Shown one piece after another: positions 1 to 23,100 of a stretch of DNA of 64,000 nucleotides. This DNA comes from Latrodectus hesperus (Eukaryota; Arthropoda; Arachnida; Araneae; Theridiidae). Position 1 is the first letter of the stretch. Each line of letters begins with the position of its first letter. A model generated the notes under the pieces. The model saw nothing but the letters and a program-made list of their open reading frames with translations. It had not been told where the DNA came from and ran no database searches. The stretch spans positions 22,980,822-23,044,821 of the forward strand of contig CM075857.1 of assembly GCA_037975125.1 (NCBI GenBank). Reading direction: 5' to 3'. Position numbers and translations under genes: made by a program.

Positions 1-433
1 AAAACATTTTTACGATCAGGATGTTTTTGACATTTTTAAAAAATATTAACATAAATAACAAATATCAGGTTCATTTAAATAATTATAATTAATTAATTTC
101 TGTTTTGAATTTATAATTAATTTAAGAAACATTGTTTTACATCAAAATTAATAGCAATAAATTCAAAGATAACTATGTAATGTTTGTGTTATTAACATGC
201 AATAAAGAAACACTATCAGATTCCCTATTTATTTTTAAACAAGACAAAATGGAAATATTTCATGCAAGTGCTAATTAACAAAAACAAACAGATATTAAAA
301 GCATGTGATTTTTAACTTAACACATATACAGTTTTCTCCAAGAAAATTTTAAACTGTCTAAGGAACATTTATAAAAGAAATTTCCTGGCGGCTAACAAAA
401 TTAAATAAATGTCTAATAATTTCTAAGTACAGG
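1..433. other. AT-rich 3' flank of Drp1
   Basis: Contains the Drp1 3' UTR on the minus strand. Apart from the candidate poly(A) signal I see no other gene, repeat or RNA. Confidence 0.6.
228..233 (-). promoter_or_regulatory. Candidate polyadenylation signal of Drp1
   Basis: TTTATT on the plus strand reads AATAAA on the minus strand, about 200 bases past the Drp1 stop. Several AT-rich alternatives lie nearby, so the exact site is uncertain. Confidence 0.35.
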
Positions 434-2659
434 TTACCACATGTGAGTCTCCCGAATTTCACCAATTATTTGATTAGCTCTTTGAAGAGCTTTAAGCATC
501 TCTGCTGTTTCTTGACGTCGTACTGCAATATGATCCGATTCTTGCAAAAGGGTTGCAAAGTGATCATGCTTATATAAATGAGTAACCAGTTCGCTTTGCA
601 AATTATCTCGCACAAAATTGACCAAGAAATGCATGATTGCCTTTGGCACAGCATCCTGGATGTTTTTACGCACTATCATGAAATAAGAATAGATTAAACG
701 CTCGATCACTTCACAATCTTTCTTTTCTTTGGGTGACAACTGCCGATGGGTATTGTTAGGCACTTCTGGAAGTAAGTTAACAGCTTTGACAGGACTGAAA
801 GGTATTCCAGATACACCAGGCTTTTCACCATTCATAACATTTTCTTTGTTGTCATATTTAGAGACTCCATCACCCCAATTTATAGGCGGCGAAACCCATT
901 TTGCAATATTTCCTTGTAGTAGATTGGAATCACTACCACTTAATTTACTAGTAGAATGTAATGTGGATTCAGCATAAGGGACTATTTTTCTTGAACTTGT
1001 AATTTTATTATCTATCTTTTCTGCTGATGCATCTGAAATATTTTGAAATTTCATTTGTGGGTTATTAAAAGATTTGCTCTCCATAACTTTGTTGATGTTG
1101 GAACTTTTATCTTCGGAATGTTTCACTAAAGTGTCTACTAGAGCAGCATCATGATGAAAATCTGGATGCTTAGTGTTAATATAAGCCAGTTCAATTGCCA
1201 CCAAATTCTCGACCATGGCATTTGTAGCAGGCAACCTCCTTCTGAGTAGCTGTGTCACGACATCTACTATCTTCTCATGTAGTTTCGGAAAACGAATAAT
1301 CTCTTGCTGTACTTCTGTACCACAATGCTGGATAATCCTCTGCATTTCTTCATGAACCAACTCCACACACCTCAGACTGGGATCTTCGAGACGTCGAATC
1401 TGACGCTTCACCAGCAACTCGAAGGACACTTCTGGAACAAATAAGGCTGGTCTGGTACCTGTTGCATTTCTAATTGCTGTGAGGATGTCATAGGTAGAAA
1501 GGCCACTTAATGGGTGGATTTCATTTAATGTGCGACCAAACGTCTCATGGAAAATATAACAAATCCTGGCACCTCCACATAACTCTGATGTTTCAATATT
1601 ACGAGCAGTGCCTTCCACAGTTGAACAATAAGATGATGCAAATTTTGTAATGATCTGTAGCAGAGTTTGACCTTGATCATCAACAGCTTCTCCATATGAA
1701 TGCAGCATGGATTGAAACTGAGAGATCATGACATTGACTCTGGTTTTCAGATCTGGAAGGCAATCTCGAATATGGTGCATCAACAAACGATTCAGGGTCT
1801 TCGCTAAAAATGCAGTCCCATTTCTGTTTGCCAGAGTGGGATACTTCCTCTGTAAGAATGAAGCTTCATCTTTCATCGCATCTGCTATAGTTTTCTTGTT
1901 TATTATATCTTGCTGAGATCGATTGACTACTCCAATTATGCCAAGCTTGACTGGTATCACTCTGCCACACAGAACATCAACTGCATCAGTACCAGCATCC
2001 ATGAGATCAAGTTTGGTGACAACAGCTAAGGTTCTTCTACCATCTGGATCACATTCTCTTGCTAATTTCAAGGATTCAGAAGTTGCAAAATCTGTATTAG
2101 CTGGATGAACAGCTAAAATGATAGCATTTGGATTGCTAATGTGCTGAAGAATCAATTTCCGTATTTGCACTTCAATATCTTCAGGCTGATCTCCAACAGG
2201 AACTTTTGTAATACCTGGTAGATCAACAAGGGTCAGGTTTACTACATGAGGGGAATATATCTTTAAATTTATTGGTTCAGGACAAATTCCTTTGTTTGAA
2301 CCACTCATTCTGTCGGTTTCAGCTTCTATTTCTTTTCGAATTTCATCAAAATCAGAATAGACTTTCGATTTTGTATGCAAAAATTTACCCCACTCTTCTA
2401 AATTCAATGTACCTTCTTCGGCTGAACGAAATGAAGTATCCTCCTTAGGAGTATACACTAATTGTAAAATTAAAGGGCGTCTAGTGACTATACCGGCACC
2501 TCGGGGAAGAAAATCTCGCCCAACTAAACTTTCGAGCACAGAACTTTTGCCAGAGCTTTGAGTTCCAACGACAACAATTTGTGGTAATTGAATAGAATCG
2601 GTTCCGACAGTATTAAAAACATCAAGCAGTTTATTCATTACAGGAATTAACGATTCCAT
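434..2659 (-). CDS. Drp1: Dynamin-related protein 1 (Drp1/DNM1L), complete single-exon frame
   Basis: Large GTPase that assembles on mitochondria and peroxisomes and drives membrane fission. The 741-residue frame has the whole family architecture. The P-loop GTQSSGKS spans residues 32-39 (K38), the switch-I threonine is T59, and G3 DLPG is at 146-149. G4 TKLD is at 215-218 and G5 NRSQQD at 246-251. The middle/stalk runs to about 500, a divergent variable (B-insert) region covers about 505-640, and the GED covers about 649-741, ending IRETHMW. Family length is about 700-750. Two regulatory serines of vertebrate DRP1 have counterparts: S622 in SPVK (CDK-type site, human S616) and S642 in RQLS (PKA-type site, human S637). 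The start is ATG with A at -3 and G at +4. No pleckstrin-homology or proline-rich domain is present, which separates it from classical dynamin. The frame has no intron, although other host genes here are split; this may be lineage-typical or mark a retrogene. It is intact, so probably functional. Confidence 0.96.
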   Translation of the reverse strand: MESLIPVMNKLLDVFNTVGTDSIQLPQIVVVGTQSSGKSSVLESLVGRDFLPRGAGIVTRRPLILQLVYTPKEDTSFRSAEEGTLNLEEWGKFLHTKSKVYSDFDEIRKEIEAETDRMSGSNKGICPEPINLKIYSPHVVNLTLVDLPGITKVPVGDQPEDIEVQIRKLILQHISNPNAIILAVHPANTDFATSESLKLARECDPDGRRTLAVVTKLDLMDAGTDAVDVLCGRVIPVKLGIIGVVNRSQQDIINKKTIADAMKDEASFLQRKYPTLANRNGTAFLAKTLNRLLMHHIRDCLPDLKTRVNVMISQFQSMLHSYGEAVDDQGQTLLQIITKFASSYCSTVEGTARNIETSELCGGARICYIFHETFGRTLNEIHPLSGLSTYDILTAIRNATGTRPALFVPEVSFELLVKRQIRRLEDPSLRCVELVHEEMQRIIQHCGTEVQQEIIRFPKLHEKIVDVVTQLLRRRLPATNAMVENLVAIELAYINTKHPDFHHDAALVDTLVKHSEDKSSNINKVMESKSFNNPQMKFQNISDASAEKIDNKITSSRKIVPYAESTLHSTSKLSGSDSNLLQGNIAKWVSPPINWGDGVSKYDNKENVMNGEKPGVSGIPFSPVKAVNLLPEVPNNTHRQLSPKEKKDCEVIERLIYSYFMIVRKNIQDAVPKAIMHFLVNFVRDNLQSELVTHLYKHDHFATLLQESDHIAVRRQETAEMLKALQRANQIIGEIRETHMW

Positions 2660-2720
2660 GTTGAATGATATTAGTATCTGAAGAAGTAATAAAAATTATA
2701 AAATTACGTCAGCTGTTTCA
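2660..2720 (-). promoter_or_regulatory. Drp1 5' UTR: possible splice acceptor and CRE/E-box motifs
   Basis: Read on the minus strand, a pyrimidine-rich run ending TTCTTCAG (AG at 2679-2678) lies about 20 bases before the Drp1 ATG. It could be the acceptor of a 5' UTR intron. TGACGTAA (2711-2704) overlaps a CAGCTG E-box. If the UTR is unspliced these could be promoter elements. Motif-level evidence only. Confidence 0.25.
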
Positions 2721-5700
2721 CAATCCTCAGTTTAAAATTAGATACAGATTTCCATGCCGTTTCGCTAGAGGTCAAAGTTCTGTAAACTTATCACAATGTT
2801 TCAGTAATTAAAATACAATACAAAACCAGCAAATTCGATATAATCAGTACTTTAAAACAAAATCAAGTAATATTATCATCGCGAAGTGTTAAATACGAAA
2901 TAGCGATTAGGAACTTCAGGCCGTTAAACAAGAAACTAACAATAGCCTACCAGCAGCAAAAACAATCAAAATGAAAGAGAAAACAAATACGTTCAGTTGT
3001 CGATGCCAAATATTATAACAAATAAATTTAAATTTGATTGAATTCCCTAGTTTTGGCTGGGTTTATAAAAAATACAACAGATGACGCTGCTAAAGTAATT
3101 AAATCAAAACTTCAATTTTGGGTTTTTGTTTAACTTATGAAAGCTTCAAGAGCGAGTAATATTTTCTTCCTCATCTTGTGTACGCCATGAAAAAATGAAA
3201 TACGAAGCAGCAAAATAAGTGAGCAGGATCATTGAAGAGTAGTAGGTAGGTAGGTTATGGCGGACACTTTTGGAACTTTAAGCTAGGATGCTTGTAGCTC
3301 TCATTGAAGAAGGTATTTGGAGAGGATTTATGTAGTCAATCGACTAACCTTATTTAAGTAAAGTTAATTGAAATCGGTGATCACTAACAGAAAAAGTCTT
3401 GATATGAGAAGAAAAATTCGGATTTATAAATTCATATTAGAAAATAGTTCAAGGATTCTGAGTTGTAACTTTCTTTTTTCGTTAAAATTAGAATCTGTTA
3501 GACTGGCGTAGAAATTCACAGCATGCAAGAATTTTAATTTCCGGATTTAGTATGAGGTTGTTTCCAGAGAGCAGTCTTGACTATTTTTTGCGAGTTACTG
3601 TAATATACAGAAAAAAAGAAAAGATTTTATTAAAACCAACAAATTAAATAATTAATAAAAAAATGGTATAAAGTAAATTATAACTAGGACAAATGCAATT
3701 GAATAGAAATTAAATATTATCAAGCAATATTTTCGAATGTTAGAAAATAGAGAAAAAACTTTTGAATCTTGAAAATACGTAAAATATTTTTTGTTTAATA
3801 TGTATTTATAACTCTTAGATACACATTAGTTGTTATTAATGGTCAATTTTTACTAGCCATTCAAAACTTTTACAGTCAAAGCCTTTGTTGAAAGTTGTGA
3901 TTGTTTATTTTCCGGTTAGTAATAGATATGATCTTTATAATTAGGCTGTATATTGCTCCAGTTAATCGAGTTTTTAGTTTTTCCGTGTGTATTTTACAAT
4001 TTTTCAAATAGAAACGGGCTCTAAGAATTTTTCTTGATATTTGAAAAGTACTTTAAAAGGAATGCTTTATTGATTATGAATGAAGCAGGTAGAGCATATA
4101 AGTTGTAATCTGTTTGATTATGCCAGTATAGAAAAGGATTTTGATTTTCATGTAGTATTGTGGTTTACTATTATAGGCCATAGGTTGATAAACATACCAT
4201 GAACTTTTACAAGAATTTTCAAAATTTTTTGTATAGGAAAATATTATCGTCAAATTCAAAGCTAAGTATTTGTTCCTCACATAGTCACTTTCTGTATTTT
4301 AAACAATATTCTATAGACTTTTTTATTTAGAATCATATTTCTTTGGTAAAAAATGTGATTTTCTTTATACAGTGGGTGATCTGTTAATGAACATAATCCA
4401 TTACATACCTATGTTCGCTATCCAAATCACTATCAGTGAGATCAAATAATTCGTTCTGGAGACTCTAAAAATTAAATTAAAAAAGGATATAATTTCTTAG
4501 TAAGTTTATTAAAAAAAATAAAACATACGTATAATCATGTATAGTAATCAGTCTTTTTCATTTTTTTGTTTACGGCGCATAAAAGAACATGCGTAACGTC
4601 GACTACTTTTCTTTCTTTTTTTTTTTTTTTTACAGAAGTGATTAATAGCATTATTGTGTTAAAGACCTCTAATCTTACTGATCAGCTTAGTTTGGATGCC
4701 ATTCTAAGATAATTGCTCTGACATATTCCTCCAACTTCTTTAACGAATGAACGAAGGGTTTGCTCAAAACGAAATCAGTTTCGTATTTGAATGAAATAAA
4801 AACCAAAACTTATGATCTACTTTGGCTAAAAATATACTAGTGAAAAAAAATTCTTTTCAATTTTAGAACTTTTGAAGTTTAATTGGCAGGCAACATAATT
4901 CAAGAGAAATGAAAAAGGATTTTTGGTCCGTTGGGTTTGGCAACACTACTCATTACAGCACGAGATTCGAGAAGTGTTCGTTAGAATTCGTTTTAGTTCA
5001 TTATCTGAATATGTGATCGTAGTCCGAACACAAAAATATTCCGTGAAAGTGTTCGTTGTCCAATATGTTCAAAGTCTGAACTGTTTGTTAACCAATCACC
5101 CTTTGTAATCAATTTCCTCTATTACGTTATCAAATGCTTTTACTACTCCCTCATTTGTTCCAGCAAACTCATAACGTATTCAATTTCATTATTAGTATTT
5201 GTGCGATTTAATTTTTATTTTTAATAGGAATATTTCCGAATGACTGCTTTAATAATTTTACCATTTTTCGACTGTTGATATGTTAAATGATAGTTAGATT
5301 TATTCCTACCGAGTTAATAACTGTTAAATAACCTGATGAAAGTTTATTAAGCTCTAGATATACAAACTAAATGGAACTAAAAAATACAAATTAATTTCGC
5401 ACACCTGAACAAGAAACGGAAGCTGAGAAAGAGTCACTTTGTTATAAAATTTGAATTTTTATTAATCAAACTGATGCATAGATTTAATCTTTTGACATAC
5501 GATGGTGACTTACATTCATCAAAGTTTACTGTAGCCCATGAAATGAATGATGAGACTAACTCCCTATTATATGTGAAGACGCCTACAGTATTCAGTGATA
5601 CGCGCAAACTTGAATAAGTTACAATAATGTTCATCGTATTTGGATGGTGAATTGTATTTTAAGAGCTATATGAAGTAATGTTCTAAAGAAGTAATGACTT

Positions 5701-5808
5701 TCAATAAATAATTGATAATAAAAAATGCAGATTATTACCATTTCTTTTTTTTATCATTATTGAATTGTTGCTCCATTATTCTTTTGCGCTGGTTAGATTG
5801 CCTGTAAT
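2721..5808. other. Intergenic AT-rich sequence, no recognised gene
   Basis: Upstream of Drp1. Short open frames occur (for example around 4923-5108 and 5434-5634), but they lack an ATG or any recognisable protein pattern. A T-run lies at 4615-4631. No RNA gene or dispersed repeat was recognised. Confidence 0.5.
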
Positions 5809-5841
5809 CAACACCCCCCAGATGTATTCTAGGGGGTGTTG
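5809..5841. repeat. Perfect 10-bp inverted repeat (hairpin)
   Basis: CAACACCCCC (5809-5818) is the exact reverse complement of GGGGGTGTTG (5832-5841), with a 13-base spacer that itself has a weak AGA/TCT pairing. It is a GC-rich hairpin in AT-rich DNA, about 50 bases before a (TA)n array. Confidence 0.7.
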
Positions 5842-5887
5842 CTGTAATGTGCATTGCATTTGGTATTTTTTATTTTATGTGCTTTAT

Positions 5888-7589
<1,702 letters not shown>

Positions 7590-9060
7590 ATTTGCAAACT
7601 GGGGTGTAACGTAGCTGGCCTCCTCGTGGTGTACCCTAGTTAATGCTAAATATGCTATAGCTTTCGCCGAGTTCTCCAATTGTGGATGATTTGTGCAATG
7701 CAAAAAACAGTCCTTCTAAGGATCTATTTCAGTACAAATATTTTCCATAGAAACTTTGACATGTTGGAATTTAAGGAGGCTATCAGACAAATTAAGACTG
7801 GTAAGAGTCCTGGGCCCGATAACTTATATCTTGAACTGCTTCATCATCTTAATGAAAATGCTCTTGCTGCTTTGCTGTCATTGTTTAATCATAGCTGTAC
7901 CCTTGGTGCTGTTCTTGCGATTTGGAAAAAGGCCATTGCCATACCTATTCGTAAAAAAGACAAACAAGCAAATGATTTGAATAGTTATAGACCTATTTCT
8001 CTAACAAGCATTCTTTCGAAGGTCATGGAGAGCATGATAGTTGCTCGTTTAAACTGGTACATTGAATTTAACAATTTGCTTTCTCCGGCCCAGGTGGGCT
8101 TCAGAAGATTTCACTCTACCAACCAACAGGCTACCTTTGTTAGCTAATCCATTAAGGATTCACTGGATCGTCGTCATTCCGTTCTTGCTATATTTGTGGA
8201 CTTTGAGGCTACTTTCGATAGAGTTTGGAGACTGCGAACTGTTAAAAAGCTCCAGAATATGGGAATCTGTGGTAGGATGCTCATGTGGATTAAATACTTC
8301 CTGGCTCAGCGGTTTTGTGCTACCCGTTTCGGAGACTGTTTCTCATGCTTTAAACAAAGCGAAACTGGAATTTCTCAGGACACAGTACTGAGCCCTATCT
8401 TGTTTAATATTTTTATAAATTATGTCATTGAAACTTTGACTTCTGATGGCTTGACTGAGGTTGCTTTGTTTGCAGATGACCTGGTAATTTGGAGCTCCTC
8501 CTCTAAGGCTGAACAATTCAAACATAATTTAGCCCTTGAGAGACTTGTACGATAGTGTTTTGAAAACAACATGTCTGTTAACACCGATAAGACTTTTTGC
8601 CAATATTTCACGCTCAATCACCAACAATTTATCTCTGATTTGTCTTATCAAAACAAAAGCCTTCTACTTAAGAACGATCAAAACAAAAGCCTTCTACTAA
8701 TAAAGCGTCCTTCCAGTGGATTCCCTCCCACTGTGGCATTGAGGAAAACGAGAGAGCAGATCTCCTTGCCAAGAAGGCAATTCTGCAGAATCTCCTTGTG
8801 AAACTGAGATTCCGTTCATCTAAACTTGAAATTTCTAGAATCTCTAGGCGATTTCGTCGTGACATTGTCTGACACCTTTCGAATGGCAAGCCTAGGACTG
8901 TACTCTTCTCTGCTCCACACACTATTCCTGACTTTCTTGTCGTGTTGTAAGATATTGGAGAGCCCGTTGTCTAATGGCCTAGCTGCCAAACGACAGGCAT
9001 TTGTAAATAAGATATTTGCAAACTCTTCACTAACTTCCATGTTATCGTTAATGTTCTAAT
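7590..9060 (+). mobile_element. Degenerate non-LTR retrotransposon (LINE) with RT and RNase H relics
   Basis: The reverse transcriptase domain is recognisable in order. GKSPGPDN (about 7801-7824) is followed by SYRPISLTSILSKVMES, QVGFRRFHSTNQQ, and the A box FVDFEATFDRVW (about 8193). The B box GISQDTVLSPILFNIF and the C box LFADDLV (catalytic ADD at 8472-8480) come next, then a D-box remnant. The RT frame is interrupted only by stops at 8145-8147 and 8553-8555. In another frame, 8714-8782 encodes an RNase H C-terminal signature, WIPSHCGIEENERADLLAKK. Between RT and RNase H most of the linker is missing, and a 22-base segment is directly repeated 30 bases apart (8647-8698). The order RT then RNase H fits the I/Jockey/LOA group of LINEs. 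It is dead, and both ends are approximate. Confidence 0.9.
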
Positions 9061-9483
9061 AACATTAACTGAAAACAATTCAAAAATAAGATGCCGGAGT
9101 TTCACAAAAATAATCTTTAATTAAGATATTTATTCAAAAAACTGAATTATTTTTGTTATCTTGTTGAATTACTTTCCAATTACTTTCAATTGCAATTATA
9201 TTAACAATAAAAATATAGTATCTCCTTTTGTCTCATCATATTTTTAACTATTGTATTTTAAGTATTTTATAAAGTGATTTTCCAAAATATATCTTTGAAT
9301 AAACTTCTGTAACATGATTTAAATTTTTTTTATATTAAATTATTAGTATTAATTTATTCTTACATTGCTCCCAATTCTTTTTGTTATTTTAATAGCAATT
9401 GTTTGAAAAAGGGAGGATTTCTTAGAATAGAAAGAGGTTTGTAGATTAGTTTTTGATTCGATCAGACATAAACTCAAAAAAAT
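9061..9483. other. AT-rich spacer, nothing recognised
   Basis: No ORF with protein similarity, repeat signature or RNA gene was seen. Confidence 0.5.
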
Positions 9484-10110
9484 TTAGAAATTCCCAAACT
9501 ATAAGAACATTATACAACAGCAGTATGTTATATTATATAATGGTGAATTCAAAAAGGGTGTATATATAAATAATTTTAATTGTTAATTTCATTATCCAAA
9601 TTTTCACACTCAAATTCAGTGGGGATCAAGGTCTACAGTGGGCATATCTGTTTTATGACCGACAAATCTCTCTCTCTCTCCAAACTATAAGAGTATTATA
9701 CAAGAGTACTATAAGAGTATTATACAACCGCAGTGGCCACAACCCTGTCTAGTGGTCAGAGTGTCTGACTGCTTATGGGGAGGTGCTGGTTTGGAATGAA
9801 TCCTGGCTAGGCTGGAATCCCTGTTCGGGCATGAATGTACTTTTTCTCTCTGTCTATCCTATCTTTGTACTTACTTTCTAGGGATATGGGTAGTGAATGG
9901 TTGCCTACCCTATAAACGGGTACTTGTGGCATGTATGTACTGAGGAAGTCGGACTCCACACCAAATTACTGCACAGTTGGAAAAGTGGAGCAGCGCACTA
10001 ATACCAGCCAAGAGAACAACAGCAGTATGTAACACAATAATGGTGAATTTAAAAAATGTGTGTGATGTACGTATGAAAACTTTTAATTGCTAATGTTCAT
10101 TGACTTGATT
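9484..10110. repeat. Diverged local duplication split by a SINE
   Basis: The segment about 9484-9600 is similar to 9681-9733 plus 10016-10110; both contain 'caaactataaga', 'acaacagcagtatg' and 'ataatggtgaatt'. The second copy is interrupted by the SINE at 9734-10015. The tandem duplication therefore predates the SINE insertion. Confidence 0.6.
9734..10015 (+). mobile_element. SINE-B copy 1, full length, with target-site duplication
   Basis: A tRNA-derived head (A-box-like TAGTGGTCAGAGTG, B-box region with GTTCGGGCATG) is followed by a conserved body that includes AGGAAGTCGGACTCCACACC and AAAAGTGGAGCAGC. It is flanked by ACAACCGCAG (9724-9733) and ACAACAGCAG (10016-10025), a 9/10 target-site duplication. 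The same family recurs at 36.2, 38.1, 38.7 and 51.4 kb. Confidence 0.85.
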
Positions 10111-10213
10111 TATTAGTCCGTATAAACCCATCTTTATAAAGTTATTGGGTAGTTTTTATGAAATTTAGGGTTCAGTAGATAAATAAAACAAGAAACCGCA
10201 TTTAAAAAGTGTC

Positions 10214-10219
10214 TTTATT
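10214..10219 (-). promoter_or_regulatory. ILP7 polyadenylation signal
   Basis: Plus-strand TTTATT reads AATAAA on the minus strand, 80 bases after the ILP7 stop. This gives a compact 3' UTR of roughly 100 bases. Confidence 0.6.
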
Positions 10220-10298
10220 TAGAGGGAGAGGACTAGGATGAAAGCAATATTTTATGCCAAGAGTTCATTTAGAATAGAATATGAATTCATATTTTCCA

Positions 10299-20164
<9,866 letters not shown>

Positions 20165-20169
20165 GTTAT

Positions 20170-23100
20170 CTAAAATAAAAAAGAAATATTTTAGGTAGTT
20201 ATTATTACTAAATGTTCTACTAATGATAGTCTAATCCCCAACGAGATTTATTTTTTAAAGTTGAAATGTACGATTGTTGGCATTTTTAGAGTTATAAAAT
20301 ATATTTTTATATGCAAGCCAATAAAAGAGAATTTTTTAATAGATATTTGGAGAACTTCCTAGAATTAATTATAAATATATAATATATCCCCAGAGATTAT
20401 TTTAATCAATTCATAAATGTATAATTAGTTTTTTTACCCTCTATCAGGATCAAAATAAAAACTATTTGAAACTGACAAAGCTAACATAGGAGGATGCTAA
20501 ATATTAAGATAATTAGCAAGACAAATTCTCCAGCATCCTACATCCGTGGTTTTCAGTGGAAAAAGTATTCCTCACATTTGGAGAAAAAAAAAACTTCAGT
20601 TTTGAAAAATAAAAATATTCACTATTTATTACAATTTTTAATATATATTTAGTTTAGTTTTCTATTTTACATCATGGAAAAAATCCTTTATAGATTTGCT
20701 AAAAACAAATTGAATGAAATGTGACGCATTGGAACACATACATTCCTTATAGTTACAAAATTATTAGATATTAAAATCAGGATTAATTTCATCCGCATTC
20801 AACTGTATTACTGAGCGGTGGTGTATTGAGAAAGACAAAAACACATTTGTGGCACAAGGCAAAAGGAATACTTAAATTCGAAAAAAAACCTGTAAATATC
20901 ATTATTTTTAAAAGTAAATTACATTGAATTTGGTGATCCAACGACATACATTTTTTTCTCTCTGTGCCTCTGAGGTTACACATAGATAAGAATTTTAGAA
21001 TGTAGAATGAACTACATGACTCGGTTTTTGAAGCAAGTACAGTTCTGGCACTACGTGTATCGCAGCACTATCTATTACAATGAATTCAAATCAGCGTTTT
21101 AATTATGGCTAAAATTGATTTAAAAACACTGTAATCGATAATCCGAAACAAAACAACAAATATTTTAAGTTGAGCAAAGACAAACATGATGATAGAAGTT
21201 TTTTTCCATTACGATCATCCAATCTAAATTCAACTCGAAAATTTGGCGGATAATTAGATTAAAGGTTTTACTTTTATAAAAATATTTATATAAATGGAGA
21301 GAAATAAACTTTCTTTTTCTGAATTTTACTCTGTAACTACTCATATAATTTCTTAGTTTTATTAATTTCTGAATAGCTTGTAATCAAGAAATTTTTCAAA
21401 GTTATCACCAATTCTATTCGCCAAAAAGGATCATGTAATGAATTAATCATTCTCATGGCATAGCAAACAAAACTAAACACGCATTTAATGTAAATGTCAA
21501 CTCAAGTCGTTGCTCTATTCGCTGAAAATGTAGAGATGCATTTACCCAAAGATGAATTCGCAGAAAATAAAGAAGTTGCCTTTCTTTTCTTTGGTGGTAG
21601 AGGCAAAAACTTGTTGATAAAATCTCTCAGCTACATGAATCTAGTCATTTGGGGAGAAAAGGTGATCTTTAAATCCAGGAATGGAAGGATTGATGAAAAT
21701 CCACTCCAATAGTCATGCAAATAGCTTCGGTCTTCTCAATTGAATACTTTGTTCACGAACAACAAATGATGTAGCAGTGCGTGGGAAGTAAAACTAATCC
21801 TAAAGGCCTTTTCCTAAATTTTATTTCCGAGTAATTTTGGATTTACAAAGTTTTTCTTCTTGTAGAAGAATTTGAATATAAAACGTATTTATATATATAT
21901 ATGCTGGGTTAAATTTATTTTCACGGCCTAAATTTTGAGGAATTTTTGCTTTAATGTATAGGATGGAAAAATAACAAAAGAAGCAAATCGGGTGTATTTA
22001 TAATGTATTAATAACAGAGTCTATAAAATGAAAAATTTTAAAGCATGCATTTCTTAATTTTATAAAAAAAAAGATGTATTATTTGTTAGATTCTTTATGA
22101 AAGTAAATGAATTTGATTAATGTGCGTAAAGTTTAGATGTTACTGAAATGAAAGCTTCTTTAAATTGAAAGAATGTTTAGACTGCATACTGAAGAACTTT
22201 GAAATATTGTCACCTAAAATAAGTATAATTTTGTACATGAAGTATGTTTAATTCTGGTTACAAATTCTGATAACTGATATAATAAGTCTGATTGTTATTA
22301 CCTGCACATTATGTGGCAAATATTATGTAGTTTCAGTAGAAGTTTCATATATTTTCAAATATTAACACCAGAAATTTGTTCGATTAATTGATACTACGAG
22401 AATATTATACGATAAATAATATCGAGTCGCAAAAATGCTATGTATATTTTTAAGCGTTGTTACAAAAAGTACTTCAGATCCATTGAAATTATACAAATAT
22501 GTAATTTCAATAAAAGTTTTGTTATAATTTTGAAACAGTATTTTTATGTATTATTTAATAAATGCAAATTATTATGGATATTTCTTACGTAGATGTTTAT
22601 TAATTATAGGTATTTCTTATATAGGTGTTGATTAATTATGGAAGAAATGGTAAAGCATAAAAAATAAGTTTTTGATTACATATTTTGTATTTAGACTTCT
22701 GTATTTTGAGGAGATGCAAAATTAAACAATTCAACTGATTCCATTGCTCTGCAAAAAACTTTTTGTTAATATTTTTTACATGATGAAAATTTATTGCATT
22801 CTTTAGTTAACTTTCAAGCAATAAAATCAAATATCATTTTATTCAAAGATAACTTTTTATTTTGGAAGTTGGTTTATGTATTCATTTCTATTCTGATTTT
22901 ATTTAGTGAAGACAACACAATACGAATGATTAGACTTTAAGGCAAACAGTGTAAAGCTTAGAAAAGCTCATTAAAATCTCCTAATTTCTTCCATATTGAA
23001 ATTTAAATGTCTCACATTAAAGTGAAAACATAATATGGAACATCATATTCTAATTTTTTATAAAAACTATACACTTTCGTTAAGAGAATAAACATTTTTT

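Noticed and set aside
9725..9850. Functional tRNA genes at the SINE heads (9.7, 19.2, 38.1, 47.9, 51.7 kb)
   Set aside because: A and B boxes are present, but the acceptor and anticodon stems do not fold as tRNAs, and the sequences continue into SINE bodies with TSDs.
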